Below are positions 1 to 7,222 of a stretch of DNA of 34,889 nucleotides, in pieces. Location of the stretch: assembly GCA_013201395.1 (NCBI GenBank), contig JABMJD010000021.1:1-34889 (forward strand), written 5' to 3'. Each line of letters begins with the position of its first letter. Position 1 is the stretch's first letter. Under the pieces are notes generated by a model. That model searched no databases and was not told where the DNA came from. It saw nothing but the letters and a program-made list of their open reading frames with translations. The position numbers were made by a program, and so were the translations under genes. This stretch comes from Candidatus Syntrophopropionicum ammoniitolerans (GTDB lineage: Bacteria > Bacillota > Desulfotomaculia > Desulfotomaculales > Pelotomaculaceae).

Positions 1-258
1 GGTGCCAGCATTGGTCATGTATCACCCGAGGCTTCTGAAGGTGGTCCCATCGCCCTGCTGCTGGAAGGGGATCTGATTGATATTGACATTCCCAACCGCA
101 CCCTGAATGTCCAGTTAACTGAAGAAGAACTGGCAGCCCGCCGTAATAACTGGCAACAGCCGGCGCCCAAAGTTACCGGGAAAAGCTACCTGGCCCGCTA
201 TTCATCTCTGGTAACCTCTTCCAGCACAGGAGCGGTATTGAAAACACCTGGGCAATAA
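1..258 (+). CDS. ilvD: Dihydroxy-acid dehydratase, C-terminal part
   Basis: The frame is open from the first base and encodes the last 85 residues of IlvD, which dehydrates dihydroxy acids to 2-keto acids in branched-chain amino acid synthesis using an Fe-S cluster. The family C-terminal signature is visible: GHVSPEA, then GGPIAL, then a D-I-D-I-P-N-R-L stretch, then the [10 protein letters not shown] helix and the basic tail ending in YLARY. The 5' part, including the cluster ligands, lies outside the window, so nothing can be said of the promoter. The gene is followed by a hairpin terminator shared with the convergent cupin gene. Identification is from recognised family motifs. Confidence 0.93.
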   Translation, partial: GASIGHVSPEASEGGPIALLLEGDLIDIDIPNRTLNVQLTEEELAARRNNWQQPAPKVTGKSYLARYSSLVTSSSTGAVLKTPGQ

Positions 259-288
259 CCCTAATTTTCCCTAACGTGATTAGTTAAA

Positions 289-326
289 AAGGTGATTGCA
301 ACCAGCTCAGTGGTTCCAATCACCTT
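289..326. terminator. Bidirectional intrinsic terminator between ilvD and the cupin gene
   Basis: Perfect ten-base arms (289-298 and 317-326, AAGGTGATTG and its complement) enclose a loop of about 18 bases. A T-rich stretch follows on the plus strand and an A-tract precedes it, which becomes a T-tract on the minus strand. It lies exactly between two convergent stop codons, so it can serve both genes. Confidence 0.8.
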
Positions 327-337
327 CTATGTTTTCT

Positions 338-676
338 TTAGGGTTTAATAACCGTTAAAAGAAATTTAAAGTTTTCGTCAGCATCCAGAGCATGGGACAC
401 TCCTTTGGGCAAGACGATGCTTTCTCCCTGCTGCACATTAAAGGTTTGTTCACCAATGGTGATTCTGGCCACCCCATCCAAAATTTGCACCAGGGCATCC
501 CCCGGCGAGGTGTGGGCACTAATTCCTTCTCCCCGGCTAATAGAAAATAACGTCAGGCCGACCTGGGCCAATTGCGCCAGCGTCCGGCTAACCACCCTTC
601 CTTCCTGATAATCTACCAGCTCACCCAATTTTAGGCTCTCGGCAAAACCAATATTTTTCATTAGCCTGTCTTCCAT
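338..676 (-). CDS. Small single-domain cupin protein
   Basis: This 112-residue protein is a single cupin_2 beta-barrel. The first cupin motif is seen around residues 53-75 (S-A-H-T-S-P-G-D-A-L-V-Q-I-L-D-G) and the second near 85-98 (G-E-S-I-V-L-P-K-G-V-S-H). Histidines at the usual metal positions are present, but the set is incomplete, so metal binding is possible rather than shown. The substrate is unknown; stand-alone cupins of this size are often small-molecule binding or stress proteins. The start at 676 has AAAGGGG about 10 bases upstream; a second ATG five codons in is a weaker alternative. It is monocistronic and convergent with ilvD. Confidence 0.8.
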   Translation of the reverse strand: MEDRLMKNIGFAESLKLGELVDYQEGRVVSRTLAQLAQVGLTLFSISRGEGISAHTSPGDALVQILDGVARITIGEQTFNVQQGESIVLPKGVSHALDADENFKFLLTVIKP

Positions 677-829
677 CTATCTAATCCCCTTTCTTTTATA
701 AATGCTCCTTCATAGCCTATAATATGTATTTGTGGCTGCCAGGAAACAAATACTTTAAACACACATAAAAACAATGATATCAGAAAAAGATAGGCAGGAA
801 TAACAAATTAAATTGCAGGAGCAAGATAC

Positions 830-1510
830 ATGTTAATAGGTATACTACGCACTGTGATCTTATTTGCTGTGGTAGTAATCGGCGTCAGACTAATGGGGAA
901 AAGGCAGATCGGGCAGCTTCAGCCATACGAGATAGTGATAGTGATTATGCTTTCGGCACTGGCCGCCATCCCAATGGAAAATACGGAGATACCACTTCTT
1001 TTTGGCCTCTTTCCCATATTTACCCTGATCCTAATCCAGGTGGCCATGTCCTTTCTATCCCTAAAAAGCCAGCGGGCCCGGGAAATAATCTGTGGCACGC
1101 CCACTGTGCTCGTTGAAAACGGAAAAATCATCGAAAAAGAGATGGCCAAGCTCCGCTACAACATAACCGATCTGCTGGAACAATTGCGGGAAAAAAACAT
1201 GCCTAACATCGCCGATGTAGAATTCGCCATCCTTGAATCCAGCGGCAAGTTAAGTATAATCCCCAAATCGCAAAAAAGACCGGTGATCCCCGAGGATTTA
1301 AACATACCCACAAAATATGAGGGTTTGCCCATCACACTAATTATCGATGGTTTTGTGTTCAAGAAAAACCTGGCCCAGCTAAACCTCACCGAAGAATGGC
1401 TCGGTACCGAACTAAATAAATTCGGTATCAAGTCTTTTAAGGAAGTCCTATTTGCTCACTTGGACACGGAAGGAAAGCTGCTATATCAGGCTAAATCCAA
1501 TACTGGATAA
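830..1510 (+). CDS. DUF421 (YetF/YkjA-type) membrane protein
   Basis: This 226-residue protein has three N-terminal membrane segments (about residues 3-21, 32-48 and 54-76) and a cytoplasmic alpha/beta domain. Hallmarks of the DUF421 family are visible: GKRQIGQLQPYE after the first helix, LSALAAIPMEN, and the cytoplasmic stretch L-R-Y-N-I-T-D-L-L-E-Q-L-R-E-K with D-V-E-F-A-I-L-E. The biochemical role of the family is not settled; members have been linked to spore or membrane properties in Bacillus. Start ATG 830 is preceded by GCAGGAG. The next gene, 77 bases on, encodes a DUF4363 protein, a recurrent partner, so the two probably form an operon. Confidence 0.88.
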   Translation: MLIGILRTVILFAVVVIGVRLMGKRQIGQLQPYEIVIVIMLSALAAIPMENTEIPLLFGLFPIFTLILIQVAMSFLSLKSQRAREIICGTPTVLVENGKIIEKEMAKLRYNITDLLEQLREKNMPNIADVEFAILESSGKLSIIPKSQKRPVIPEDLNIPTKYEGLPITLIIDGFVFKKNLAQLNLTEEWLGTELNKFGIKSFKEVLFAHLDTEGKLLYQAKSNTG

Positions 1511-1587
1511 ACATTTTTTAAAATTAACAGTCGGAAAACCGGTAGATCTAAAATATAAAGTCTTTGCTTATTAAGGAGCTTGCATAA

Positions 1588-1968
1588 ATGAGATTGCTGG
1601 CAGTACTGACAATAATATTTGTGGCCATACTGTCCTTTGGTTTCTGGACCAATCACCTGCTACAGGATGGGACCGATGAAATGGTGCAGAAAATAGATCA
1701 AATAGAACAGGCACTGGAAGAAAGTCAGTGGGAACAAGCCCTGGCAGACACTATTGAACTTGAAAGAACCTGGGATGAAAAAACAAAATGGTGGCCTTCT
1801 TTTTTGGATCACCAGGAAATAGATAATATCCAATTCACCATGACCAAAACCAGGGAATATATTGCTAATGAAAACACTCCCCTATCTTGGGCCCACCTGG
1901 CGGAACTAAAGCTGATGATCAAACATGTGCCGAAAAAAGAATCCCTGACTATAGAAAATATCTTTTAA
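1588..1968 (+). CDS. DUF4363 family membrane-anchored protein
   Basis: This 126-residue protein has one N-terminal membrane helix (about residues 3-22). A largely helical extracytoplasmic domain follows, with Q-I-E-Q-A-L-E-E-S-Q-W-E-Q-A, a W-W-P-S-F-L-D-H motif, and a final helix containing L-K-L-M-I-K-H-V-P-K. This matches DUF4363, usually encoded beside DUF421. The function is unknown; the fold resembles small helical sensor-like domains. AAGGAG precedes the start. Its stop overlaps the stop of the convergent gene at 1965 by four bases, so there is no room for a separate terminator. Confidence 0.8.
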   Translation: MRLLAVLTIIFVAILSFGFWTNHLLQDGTDEMVQKIDQIEQALEESQWEQALADTIELERTWDEKTKWWPSFLDHQEIDNIQFTMTKTREYIANENTPLSWAHLAELKLMIKHVPKKESLTIENIF

Positions 1969-2423
1969 TGAAAATCGGCATCCCGCTGCCTTTGATCAAG
2001 GGCAACAACTAATTCCAAGAATAGTGGTTTAGATAGGGCTTGCCTGTTTTCCAGGCACAACCAGCCCCTTTTGCTTGAATAAAGCAAGGAATATCTGCTG
2101 ATGTTGTTGGACATGTCTACACGCCCGATGGCCCCAATGGCAAACCTGCCTATGGGTTTAAGCTCGATAACAGTGTTTCTCGTTTTTAAATACAGCACAG
2201 GCGCATTGTAGCAGCCTATATGTCCTTCTTCCAGCTCCACTGCTGTCTCCATAATCTCGTCAACGGGCCCACAGCATGAACCTGAACATGAACATGAATA
2301 ACAAGATGTGTCCGGCTGGGGCCTGGTCCATTCCTTCACCTGTCTTACCAAATCACTAAGGGCCGCCAGCCATTCCTCCTTGATTTTTTGGTTTGTCAGT
2401 ATCCCTTCATCTGGGGAAAACAT
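1965..2423 (-). CDS. Unrecognised protein with a compact cysteine cluster
   Basis: A 152-residue soluble protein that I do not recognise. The N-terminal third is helical (K-I-K-E-E-W-L-A-A-L-S-D-L). It is followed by a striking cluster C-Y-S-C-S-C-S-G-S-C-C-G near residues 40-51, which could bind metal or form disulfides. The remainder looks like beta strands (V-L-Y-L-K-T-R-N-T-V-I-E-L, then R-F-A-I-G-A-I-G-R). ATG 2423 is chosen over an upstream TTG at 2438 because GGAGC lies about 8 bases before it. The upstream spacer carries an AGGCAAGTGT element shared with the blaI promoter. It lies 73 bases downstream of another unrecognised gene on the same strand. Confidence 0.65.
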   Translation of the reverse strand: MFSPDEGILTNQKIKEEWLAALSDLVRQVKEWTRPQPDTSCYSCSCSGSCCGPVDEIMETAVELEEGHIGCYNAPVLYLKTRNTVIELKPIGRFAIGAIGRVDMSNNISRYSLLYSSKRGWLCLENRQALSKPLFLELVVALDQRQRDADFH

Positions 2424-2464
2424 AATTATCAGCTCCAAAACATCAATTTGCCAACTAGCAGTTC

Positions 2465-2474
2465 ACACTTGCCT
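2465..2474 (-). promoter_or_regulatory. AGGCAAGTGT element upstream of the Cys-rich gene
   Basis: On the minus strand this is AGGCAAGTGT, 42 bases before the start at 2423 and between two same-strand genes. The identical ten bases occur before the genes at 2497 and 13518. It is inferred to be a binding site for the BlaI-type repressor encoded at 13518-13895. Confidence 0.5.
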
Positions 2475-2496
2475 TATCTCGGTTAAAATAGTTTTT

Positions 2497-3219
2497 CTAT
2501 CCCGATTCGTTGTTTTTTAGACGACATTTTACGAAAATGTCGTGCAGGCGAAGAATCAGTTCAGACTTACTTTTAACATGGATCAGGTATCTGGGTACCT
2601 GTTGTCCTTCGCTACCCAACTCCATCATAAAGGGCTCTCCCCAGAAGGCCAGAAGGGCCTCTTTGGACTCCTTGTCTATTCCCACATCGATCATCTGGAA
2701 GGCGATGTTTTCATCAATGTTACACCACACCGGCTCTTGCACCTTTTCCCTACGACGACATTTTTCAATCTTCGGCTTAACATCCCTTTCCCAGGCCTCC
2801 TTCATAGATGTTCTCATCACAAAAAATATTCTTGTTGTTTTCGGGCTTTCAATAGATGTACCCAGCAGCCGGTCAAAAAGCTCTTGTGAACGAAACATGG
2901 TACAACAGGCGTTAAACCACCATACCTCTCCTCTATTTTTCAAGGCAAACTCTTCAGTGTAGATGAGGAGATCCCTGGGCTTGATTAGTTCAACCTCAGG
3001 ATCAACAACACGCACATTTTTGGCAATGGCCTTGATGTCCTCCTTTATCTCCTCCCCCCGCAGTGCCTCCTGCAGCACATGGAGGGCTAAGAGCATCAGC
3101 AAAATGGAAATCACATAGGTCTCCGGGATTATGCCCAGATGATGCAAAATAATGGCAATGGCACTGGCAGCAATAATGGCGATGACGTCTAGATTTTTCA
3201 GCACTGCTTTCCATTTCAC
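2497..3219 (-). CDS. Unrecognised membrane-anchored protein
   Basis: A 240-residue protein of no family I recognise. Two hydrophobic segments (about residues 11-28 and 33-48) form an N-terminal hairpin anchor. A cytoplasmic domain of about 190 residues follows, containing E-V-W-W-F-N-A-C-C-T-M-F and R-I-F-F-V-M-R-T-S-M. This arrangement recalls proteins with a phospholipase-D-like fold, but no HxK motif is present, so I do not call it an enzyme. The start is GTG 3219, with purine-rich AAAAGGA just upstream. Its leader holds a dyad overlapping an AGGCAAGTGT element, like that of blaI. It may be co-transcribed with the Cys-rich gene downstream. Confidence 0.65.
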   Translation of the reverse strand: MKWKAVLKNLDVIAIIAASAIAIILHHLGIIPETYVISILLMLLALHVLQEALRGEEIKEDIKAIAKNVRVVDPEVELIKPRDLLIYTEEFALKNRGEVWWFNACCTMFRSQELFDRLLGTSIESPKTTRIFFVMRTSMKEAWERDVKPKIEKCRRREKVQEPVWCNIDENIAFQMIDVGIDKESKEALLAFWGEPFMMELGSEGQQVPRYLIHVKSKSELILRLHDIFVKCRLKNNESG

Positions 3220-3238
3220 GATCCTTTTGCCCCCATCA

Positions 3239-3269
3239 TATAGACACTTGCCTTGTCTATATTAGACAA
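3239..3269 (-). promoter_or_regulatory. Dyad and AGGCAAGTGT element before the membrane gene
   Basis: TATAGACA (3239-3246) and TGTCTATA (3254-3261) form an 8-base inverted repeat around a 7-base centre. On the minus strand, AGGCAAGTGT (3253-3244) overlaps it. A further TTAGACAA follows at 3262-3269. The blaI promoter contains the closely similar AGACAATTGCCT. The site lies 20-50 bases before the start at 3219, a typical repressor position. Confidence 0.55.
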
Positions 3270-3290
3270 AAAACAATCAATACCTGCCAA

Positions 3291-3318
3291 CAAAAAAGAA
3301 CCCTTATGAGGGTTCTTT
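3291..3318 (-). terminator. Intrinsic terminator after msrB
   Basis: Ten-base arms AAAGAACCCT (3295-3304) and AGGGTTCTTT (3309-3318) close on a 4-base loop. On the minus strand a run of six T follows. The arm overlaps the msrB stop codon. Confidence 0.85.
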
Positions 3319-3771
3319 CAGTGGGGATTTGCCGGCCCCGTCACCTTCACACTTAAACAATTCTGCATACTGGCAGTAACCTTCCTTTTCCAGATCCTCT
3401 TTCGGTATAAATCTCAAAGCCGCTGAATTAATACAATACCTTGTACCGCCTGGTGCCGGCCCATCACCAAAAACATGGCCCAAATGTGAGTCGGCTGTTT
3501 TGCTGCGCACTTCAGTACGCACCATAAGGTGGCTCAGGTCTTTTTTTTCCACTATTTCCCCCTGATCAAGGGGACGGGTGAAACTGGGCCAGCCACATCC
3601 GGCGTCATATTTGTTTGTGGAACTAAAAAGTGGCACGCCGGAAATAACATCCACATAGATGCCTTCCCGCTTGTTGTCCCAGTATTCATTTTTAAAGGGT
3701 GGTTCTGTGGCATTTTCCTTTGTGACCCGGTATTGCATCTCCGTTAGTTTTTCTTTTGCCAGCCCAATCAA
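3304..3771 (-). CDS. msrB: Peptide methionine-R-sulfoxide reductase MsrB
   Basis: MsrB reduces the R epimer of methionine sulfoxide in oxidised proteins. The 155-residue sequence shows the full family pattern: [11 protein letters not shown] near residue 22, CGWPSF at 59-64, [10 protein letters not shown] near 81, S-H-L-G-H-V-F near 95, and [11 protein letters not shown] at 111-121, with Cys113 as the catalytic nucleophile. The paired CxxC zinc motifs of other MsrB forms are absent, as in many Firmicutes. The C-terminal tail of about 15 residues after the E-L-F motif is slightly long. It lies 60 bases downstream of msrA on the same strand, so one repair operon is likely. Confidence 0.95.
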   Translation of the reverse strand: MIGLAKEKLTEMQYRVTKENATEPPFKNEYWDNKREGIYVDVISGVPLFSSTNKYDAGCGWPSFTRPLDQGEIVEKKDLSHLMVRTEVRSKTADSHLGHVFGDGPAPGGTRYCINSAALRFIPKEDLEKEGYCQYAELFKCEGDGAGKSPLKEPS

Positions 3772-3831
3772 ACCCTTCTATAGAATTGTGTCCACGACCT
3801 GCTATCCCTACAGTTGCATTTGGATTGCCTG

Positions 3832-4377
3832 CTATTCACGCCAGTGCCAATCCAGAAAAGCATCACGCCCTGATCCCCGGCGATACTGTTTGTAATGCTC
3901 CGGGTTTTTCTTGTGGTAGTTATGGTGATATTCCTCTGCCGGATAAAAGGCAGCGGCTGGTAGGACAGCAGTTACCACCGGTTTATTAAACCGGCCACTG
4001 TTGTCCAGTTCATTTTTTGCTGCTTCTGCTTTTTCTTTCTGGGTCTGATCACCATAGAAGACAGCCGTTCGGTAAGAGGAACCACGATCAAAAAACTGGC
4101 CGCTTTCATCTGTGGGATCAATTTGCCGCCAAAAAATCTCCAGCAATTGATCATAACTCGTTAAATTAGGATCATAAGTAACCCGCACAGCCTCATAGTG
4201 TCCGGTATGGTCGGCACAAACCTCATGGTAGGTGGGGTTTTCTTTATGTCCACCGGTATAACCCGGTATAACCTCAATAACTCCCTCCACCTTCTCAAAA
4301 GGAGCTATCATACACCAAAAACAGCCCCCCGCAAAAATAGCAGTTTGATAATCCTGCTTCCCCTTCGGGCCCTTCAT
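3832..4377 (-). CDS. msrA: Peptide methionine-S-sulfoxide reductase MsrA
   Basis: MsrA reduces the S epimer of methionine sulfoxide and complements MsrB. The signature GGCFWC has catalytic Cys19 in this numbering, followed by GYTGGHKENPTY, the W-R-Q-I-D-P-T-D-E-S-G-Q-F-F-D-R-G-S-S-Y-R block, and the C-terminal Y-H-H-N-Y-H-K-K-N-P stretch. I start it at ATG 4377 because GAGGTG stands 6 bases upstream and the conserved domain begins ten residues later. An ATG at 4425 in the same frame has no ribosome binding site and would leave only about 16 bases of leader after a TATAAT at 4448-4453. The longer form would add 16 residues. Confidence 0.93.
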   Translation of the reverse strand: MKGPKGKQDYQTAIFAGGCFWCMIAPFEKVEGVIEVIPGYTGGHKENPTYHEVCADHTGHYEAVRVTYDPNLTSYDQLLEIFWRQIDPTDESGQFFDRGSSYRTAVFYGDQTQKEKAEAAKNELDNSGRFNKPVVTAVLPAAAFYPAEEYHHNYHKKNPEHYKQYRRGSGRDAFLDWHWRE

Positions 4378-4687
4378 ATGCAACACCTCGATACACTGTT
4401 TTTTAAATATCCCTCCCACCTTCATTTATGATGCCATATGGCGCCTGATTATATTAAACATATCCTTGCGCTACCTCAAAATACACACTGGTTTTATGTT
4501 ACAATATTACCAGTATGTTTTGTAAATTTTGCATAATTCAAAAGTTTATAGATTAAAAGAATATTCTAGGCAAATTTGTTCATAGCTAAGTGTAGCCGAT
4601 TTTTTCCCGCCTCAATTAGTCCCTACGGCAATTGCTGTTCATACAAGGATTTCCATTTTATTATAAAGGTTCAAGGTGAACATACAT
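4378..4687. other. Divergent intergenic region msrA / nfeD
   Basis: About 310 bases, AT-rich, lie between divergent genes. A TATAAT on the minus strand (4448-4453) is a plausible -10 for msrA, without a convincing -35. A weak inverted repeat (ACTGG around 4490 and CCAGT around 4515) has a long loop. No further gene was seen. Confidence 0.4.
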
Positions 4688-6049
4688 ATGAAGATAAAAA
4701 AGCATGGATTCCTATTGTTTTTGATCATTATTTCCAGCATGTGGCTCTATTTTACCATGCCCGCCCCGGCCCTGGACAAACAACCGTCTGTTTATTCCAT
4801 CAAGGTTGAAGGTACGGTCACAGAAGGCACCACCAGGAATATCCAAAGAGGTCTGCGCCTGGCGGAACAAAACCAGGTTGATGCGGCACTAATAATACTC
4901 AACACCCCCGGTGGGCTGGTGTCAGCCACCCTGGACATTTTGCAATCCATGTCAGCATCAAACATTCCCGTAATCACCTATGTTAACCCCCCGGGTGGCA
5001 TAGCCGCCTCTGCAGGAACCTTTATTTTAATTAATGGGCATCTAGCCGCCATGTCCCCGGCCACTACCTGTGGCGCCGCCATGCCTGTGACCATGACCTC
5101 TCCCGGCGAATCCCCGCAAACCGCAGATCAAAAAACCATTAATTTTTTAGCCGGCCATATGCGGAGCATCGCCGCTGAAAAAGGCCGCCCGGCAGATCTG
5201 GCAGAAAAATTTGTCACGGAAAACCTGACCTTGGACAACAGTGAAGCCCTGGATAAAGGGATTGTGGATATAAATGCTGTTGATACCACTGAATTACTGA
5301 AAAATATCGATGGGATGGTGGTTACGACCAATGCCGGGGAAAAACGCCTGGTCACAGCCGGTGCTACAGTCACCCCAGTACCCCTGAACGCAAATGAACA
5401 GTTAATTCACCTGGTCAGTAACCCGACCATTGCCATGATTCTATTGATGCTTGGCATTTATGGTTTAATTATCGGGTTCTATTCCCCCGGGTTTTTTCTG
5501 CCGGAAATTGTGGGATCCATCAGCCTTTTGTTGGGCCTGGCCGGGATGGGTTTATTCAGCGGCAACCTGGCAGCGGTATTCCTAATTTTATTAGGTGCCG
5601 GGCTACTGATAGCAGAACTGGTCACCCCCACCTATGGAGTGCTGGGCGTTGGCGGACTGGCCAGCATAGTATTGGGCATTTTATTTTTCCCCGTAGAACC
5701 CTTGATGCCCGCCGGCTGGTTTTCCGCCTTCAGACTTTTGGTCTTTGGTGTGGCAGTGATTGGTGGGCTGCTTTTGTTAGTAATTATTTTGGGCATATCC
5801 CGGATCCGCAAGCACAAACCTGTACATGGCAAGTCCGAGTTTGAAAATAAAACTGCCTATACCGTTACGGAACTTAACCCCAGGGGCATGGTGAGAATTC
5901 GCGGGGAAATATGGCAGGCAGTGGTAGAAAACGGGCATACTATCCAGGGAGGTGAAGAGGTGCAGGTACTTGAACGGCAGGGAATGACACTTTTGGTCAT
6001 CCCAGTGAGTGATGATAAAGAAACAAATCCAGCAAAGGAGAGAAGCTAA
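4688..6049 (+). CDS. Long-form NfeD membrane serine protease (ClpP class)
   Basis: A 453-residue protein with a signal-anchor (residues 1-28), a ClpP/SppA-like protease domain (about 34-225), four to five membrane helices (about 235-370) and a C-terminal NfeD OB-fold domain (about 385-440, with G-M-V-R-I-R-G-E-I-W). The catalytic Ser is in G-I-A-A-S-A-G-T (Ser108), preceded by the oxyanion region L-N-T-P-G-G-L. Archaeal relatives cleave the hydrophobic tail of the partner stomatin, and here a slipin gene follows with stop and start overlapping (TAATG). ATG 4688 has AAGGTG 9 bases upstream; a GTG at 4676 with AAAGG is an alternative. The role is inferred to be membrane quality control or microdomain organisation. 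Confidence 0.9.
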   Translation: MKIKKHGFLLFLIIISSMWLYFTMPAPALDKQPSVYSIKVEGTVTEGTTRNIQRGLRLAEQNQVDAALIILNTPGGLVSATLDILQSMSASNIPVITYVNPPGGIAASAGTFILINGHLAAMSPATTCGAAMPVTMTSPGESPQTADQKTINFLAGHMRSIAAEKGRPADLAEKFVTENLTLDNSEALDKGIVDINAVDTTELLKNIDGMVVTTNAGEKRLVTAGATVTPVPLNANEQLIHLVSNPTIAMILLMLGIYGLIIGFYSPGFFLPEIVGSISLLLGLAGMGLFSGNLAAVFLILLGAGLLIAELVTPTYGVLGVGGLASIVLGILFFPVEPLMPAGWFSAFRLLVFGVAVIGGLLLLVIILGISRIRKHKPVHGKSEFENKTAYTVTELNPRGMVRIRGEIWQAVVENGHTIQGGEEVQVLERQGMTLLVIPVSDDKETNPAKERS

Positions 6050-6813
6050 TGTTCAACATTTTTTCGGTTGTAATACTGGCGGTTTTGATTTTTTCACTGA
6101 TCACTTCCGCCGTAAAAATCTTGCCCGAGTATGAAAGGGCTGTGTTGTTTCGGCTGGGCAGGCTGATTAGTGTAAAAGGGCCTGGACTTATTTTGATTAT
6201 TCCAATTGTAGACAGGATCATCCGCGTATCCCTGCGGGTGATCGTTTATGACGTGCCGCCACAGGAGGTTATAACCAAAGACAACGTGGCCTGCAAGGTC
6301 AATGCAGTTCTATATTACAAGATTGTTGATCCGGACAAGGCAGTAGTCAACGTGGAAAATGTCCATGCAGCCACCAACCAGTATGCTCAAACCACCTTGA
6401 GAAGCGTAGTGGGCACTGCTGAACTGGATGAACTGCTGTCACAACGTGAAAGGCTTAATCAGAGGGTGCAAAAAATAGTAGATGAGGCCACCGACCCCTG
6501 GGGCATAAAGGTAACATCAGTGGAAATCAAGGATGTCGTCCTGCCCTCAGAAATGACCAGAGCCATAGCCCGCCAGGCGGAAGCAGAAAGAAGCAGAAGA
6601 GCAGCCATAATCCAGGCCGAAGGGGAACGCCAGGCTTCAGAGCAACTGGCTAAGGCCTCGGAGATATTAACCAGTGTAGACGGTGGGTTAACCCTGCGGA
6701 CGCTGCGTTCCCTAACAGATGTGTCCAATTCACCCAACACCACTATCCTGTTCCCTCTGCCAATGGAATTAAGAAAACTGCTGCCCGGTTCAGATGACAA
6801 GGAAGAGAAATAA
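6049..6813 (+). CDS. Slipin: stomatin/SPFH (band 7) membrane protein
   Basis: This 254-residue protein has an N-terminal hydrophobic anchor (residues 2-21). A complete SPFH/band 7 domain follows: E-Y-E-R-A-V-L-F-R-L-G-R near 27, D-V-P-P-Q-E-V-I-T-K-D-N-V near 68, and L-R-S-V-V-G-T-A-E-L-D-E-L-L near 121. It ends in an Ala/Glu-rich helix (A-R-Q-A-E-A-E-R-S-R-R-A) that mediates oligomer formation in this family. It is translationally coupled to the NfeD protease by a one-base overlap, a classic pairing. It probably forms oligomeric membrane scaffolds on which the protease acts. Confidence 0.92.
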   Translation: MFNIFSVVILAVLIFSLITSAVKILPEYERAVLFRLGRLISVKGPGLILIIPIVDRIIRVSLRVIVYDVPPQEVITKDNVACKVNAVLYYKIVDPDKAVVNVENVHAATNQYAQTTLRSVVGTAELDELLSQRERLNQRVQKIVDEATDPWGIKVTSVEIKDVVLPSEMTRAIARQAEAERSRRAAIIQAEGERQASEQLAKASEILTSVDGGLTLRTLRSLTDVSNSPNTTILFPLPMELRKLLPGSDDKEEK

Positions 6814-6828
6814 AGTGAGGTGTCTGTT

Positions 6829-7089
6829 ATGCCCAGCAACCAAAAAACCATTTCCATTAGACAAAGAATGATCGACCGTATTTTTGCCGAAGAGAACCTG
6901 TTATCAAACCTTTCCTACCATTACGGTACAGATGTGGGGACAGTAAAGACCTGGATTACTGATCATTATAGTGACGAGATGATTCGCAGTATCATTGTTG
7001 GCCTAGATAGGCTGGAAGAAGTGGAAGAGGAAATGAAAAAAAACAAAGGCCGGCCATCTTCCTTCCGCCAAAAAAGAAAAATCTTTTAG
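6829..7089 (+). CDS. Small basic protein of unknown function in the nfeD-slipin operon
   Basis: An 86-residue protein I do not recognise. Its centre (L-S-Y-H-Y-G-T-D-V-G-T-V-K-T-W-I) could form a helix-turn-helix. A charged helix (L-E-E-V-E-E-E-M-K-K) and a basic tail (R-Q-K-R-K-I-F) follow. ATG 6829 has GTGAGGTG 6 bases upstream, which decides against the GTG at 6820. It begins 15 bases after the slipin stop, so it is probably co-transcribed. A regulator or cytoplasmic adaptor is conceivable; there is no direct evidence for either. Confidence 0.65.
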   Translation: MPSNQKTISIRQRMIDRIFAEENLLSNLSYHYGTDVGTVKTWITDHYSDEMIRSIIVGLDRLEEVEEEMKKNKGRPSSFRQKRKIF

Positions 7090-7163
7090 CGCAAACCTTG
7101 AATTAGTGAGAACAATTGCCGCTACCAGGTGATTGTCAAAACAACCCAGCACGTGCCGCCAGG

Positions 7164-7192
7164 TTGTTAACGCCGGGCAAAACTGATATACT
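7164..7192 (+). promoter_or_regulatory. Predicted sigma-A promoter of typA
   Basis: A -35 box TTGTTA (7164-7169), a 17-base spacer and a -10 box TATACT (7187-7192) predict a start of transcription near 7199. This is 24 bases before the ATG and just ahead of the GGAAGGAGG ribosome binding site. Confidence 0.65.
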
Positions 7193-7222
7193 TAGAGAGT
7201 TTGGAAGGAGGCTATCTATTAT

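Noticed and set aside
3002-3214. Minus-strand frame of 70 codons starting M-E-S-S-A-E-K-S within 3002-3214
   Set aside because: It lies entirely inside the membrane-anchored gene in another frame; its His/Cys-rich composition is the shadow of hydrophobic codons.
4489-4515. ACTGG...CCAGT inverted repeat in the msrA/nfeD spacer
   Set aside because: Arms are only five bases and the loop about 17 bases; not distinguishable from chance in AT-rich DNA.
4676-4687. GTG 4676 as start of the NfeD protease
   Set aside because: It is possible, but the AAGGTG that contains it is ideally placed as a ribosome binding site for ATG 4688, which opens a cleaner signal sequence.
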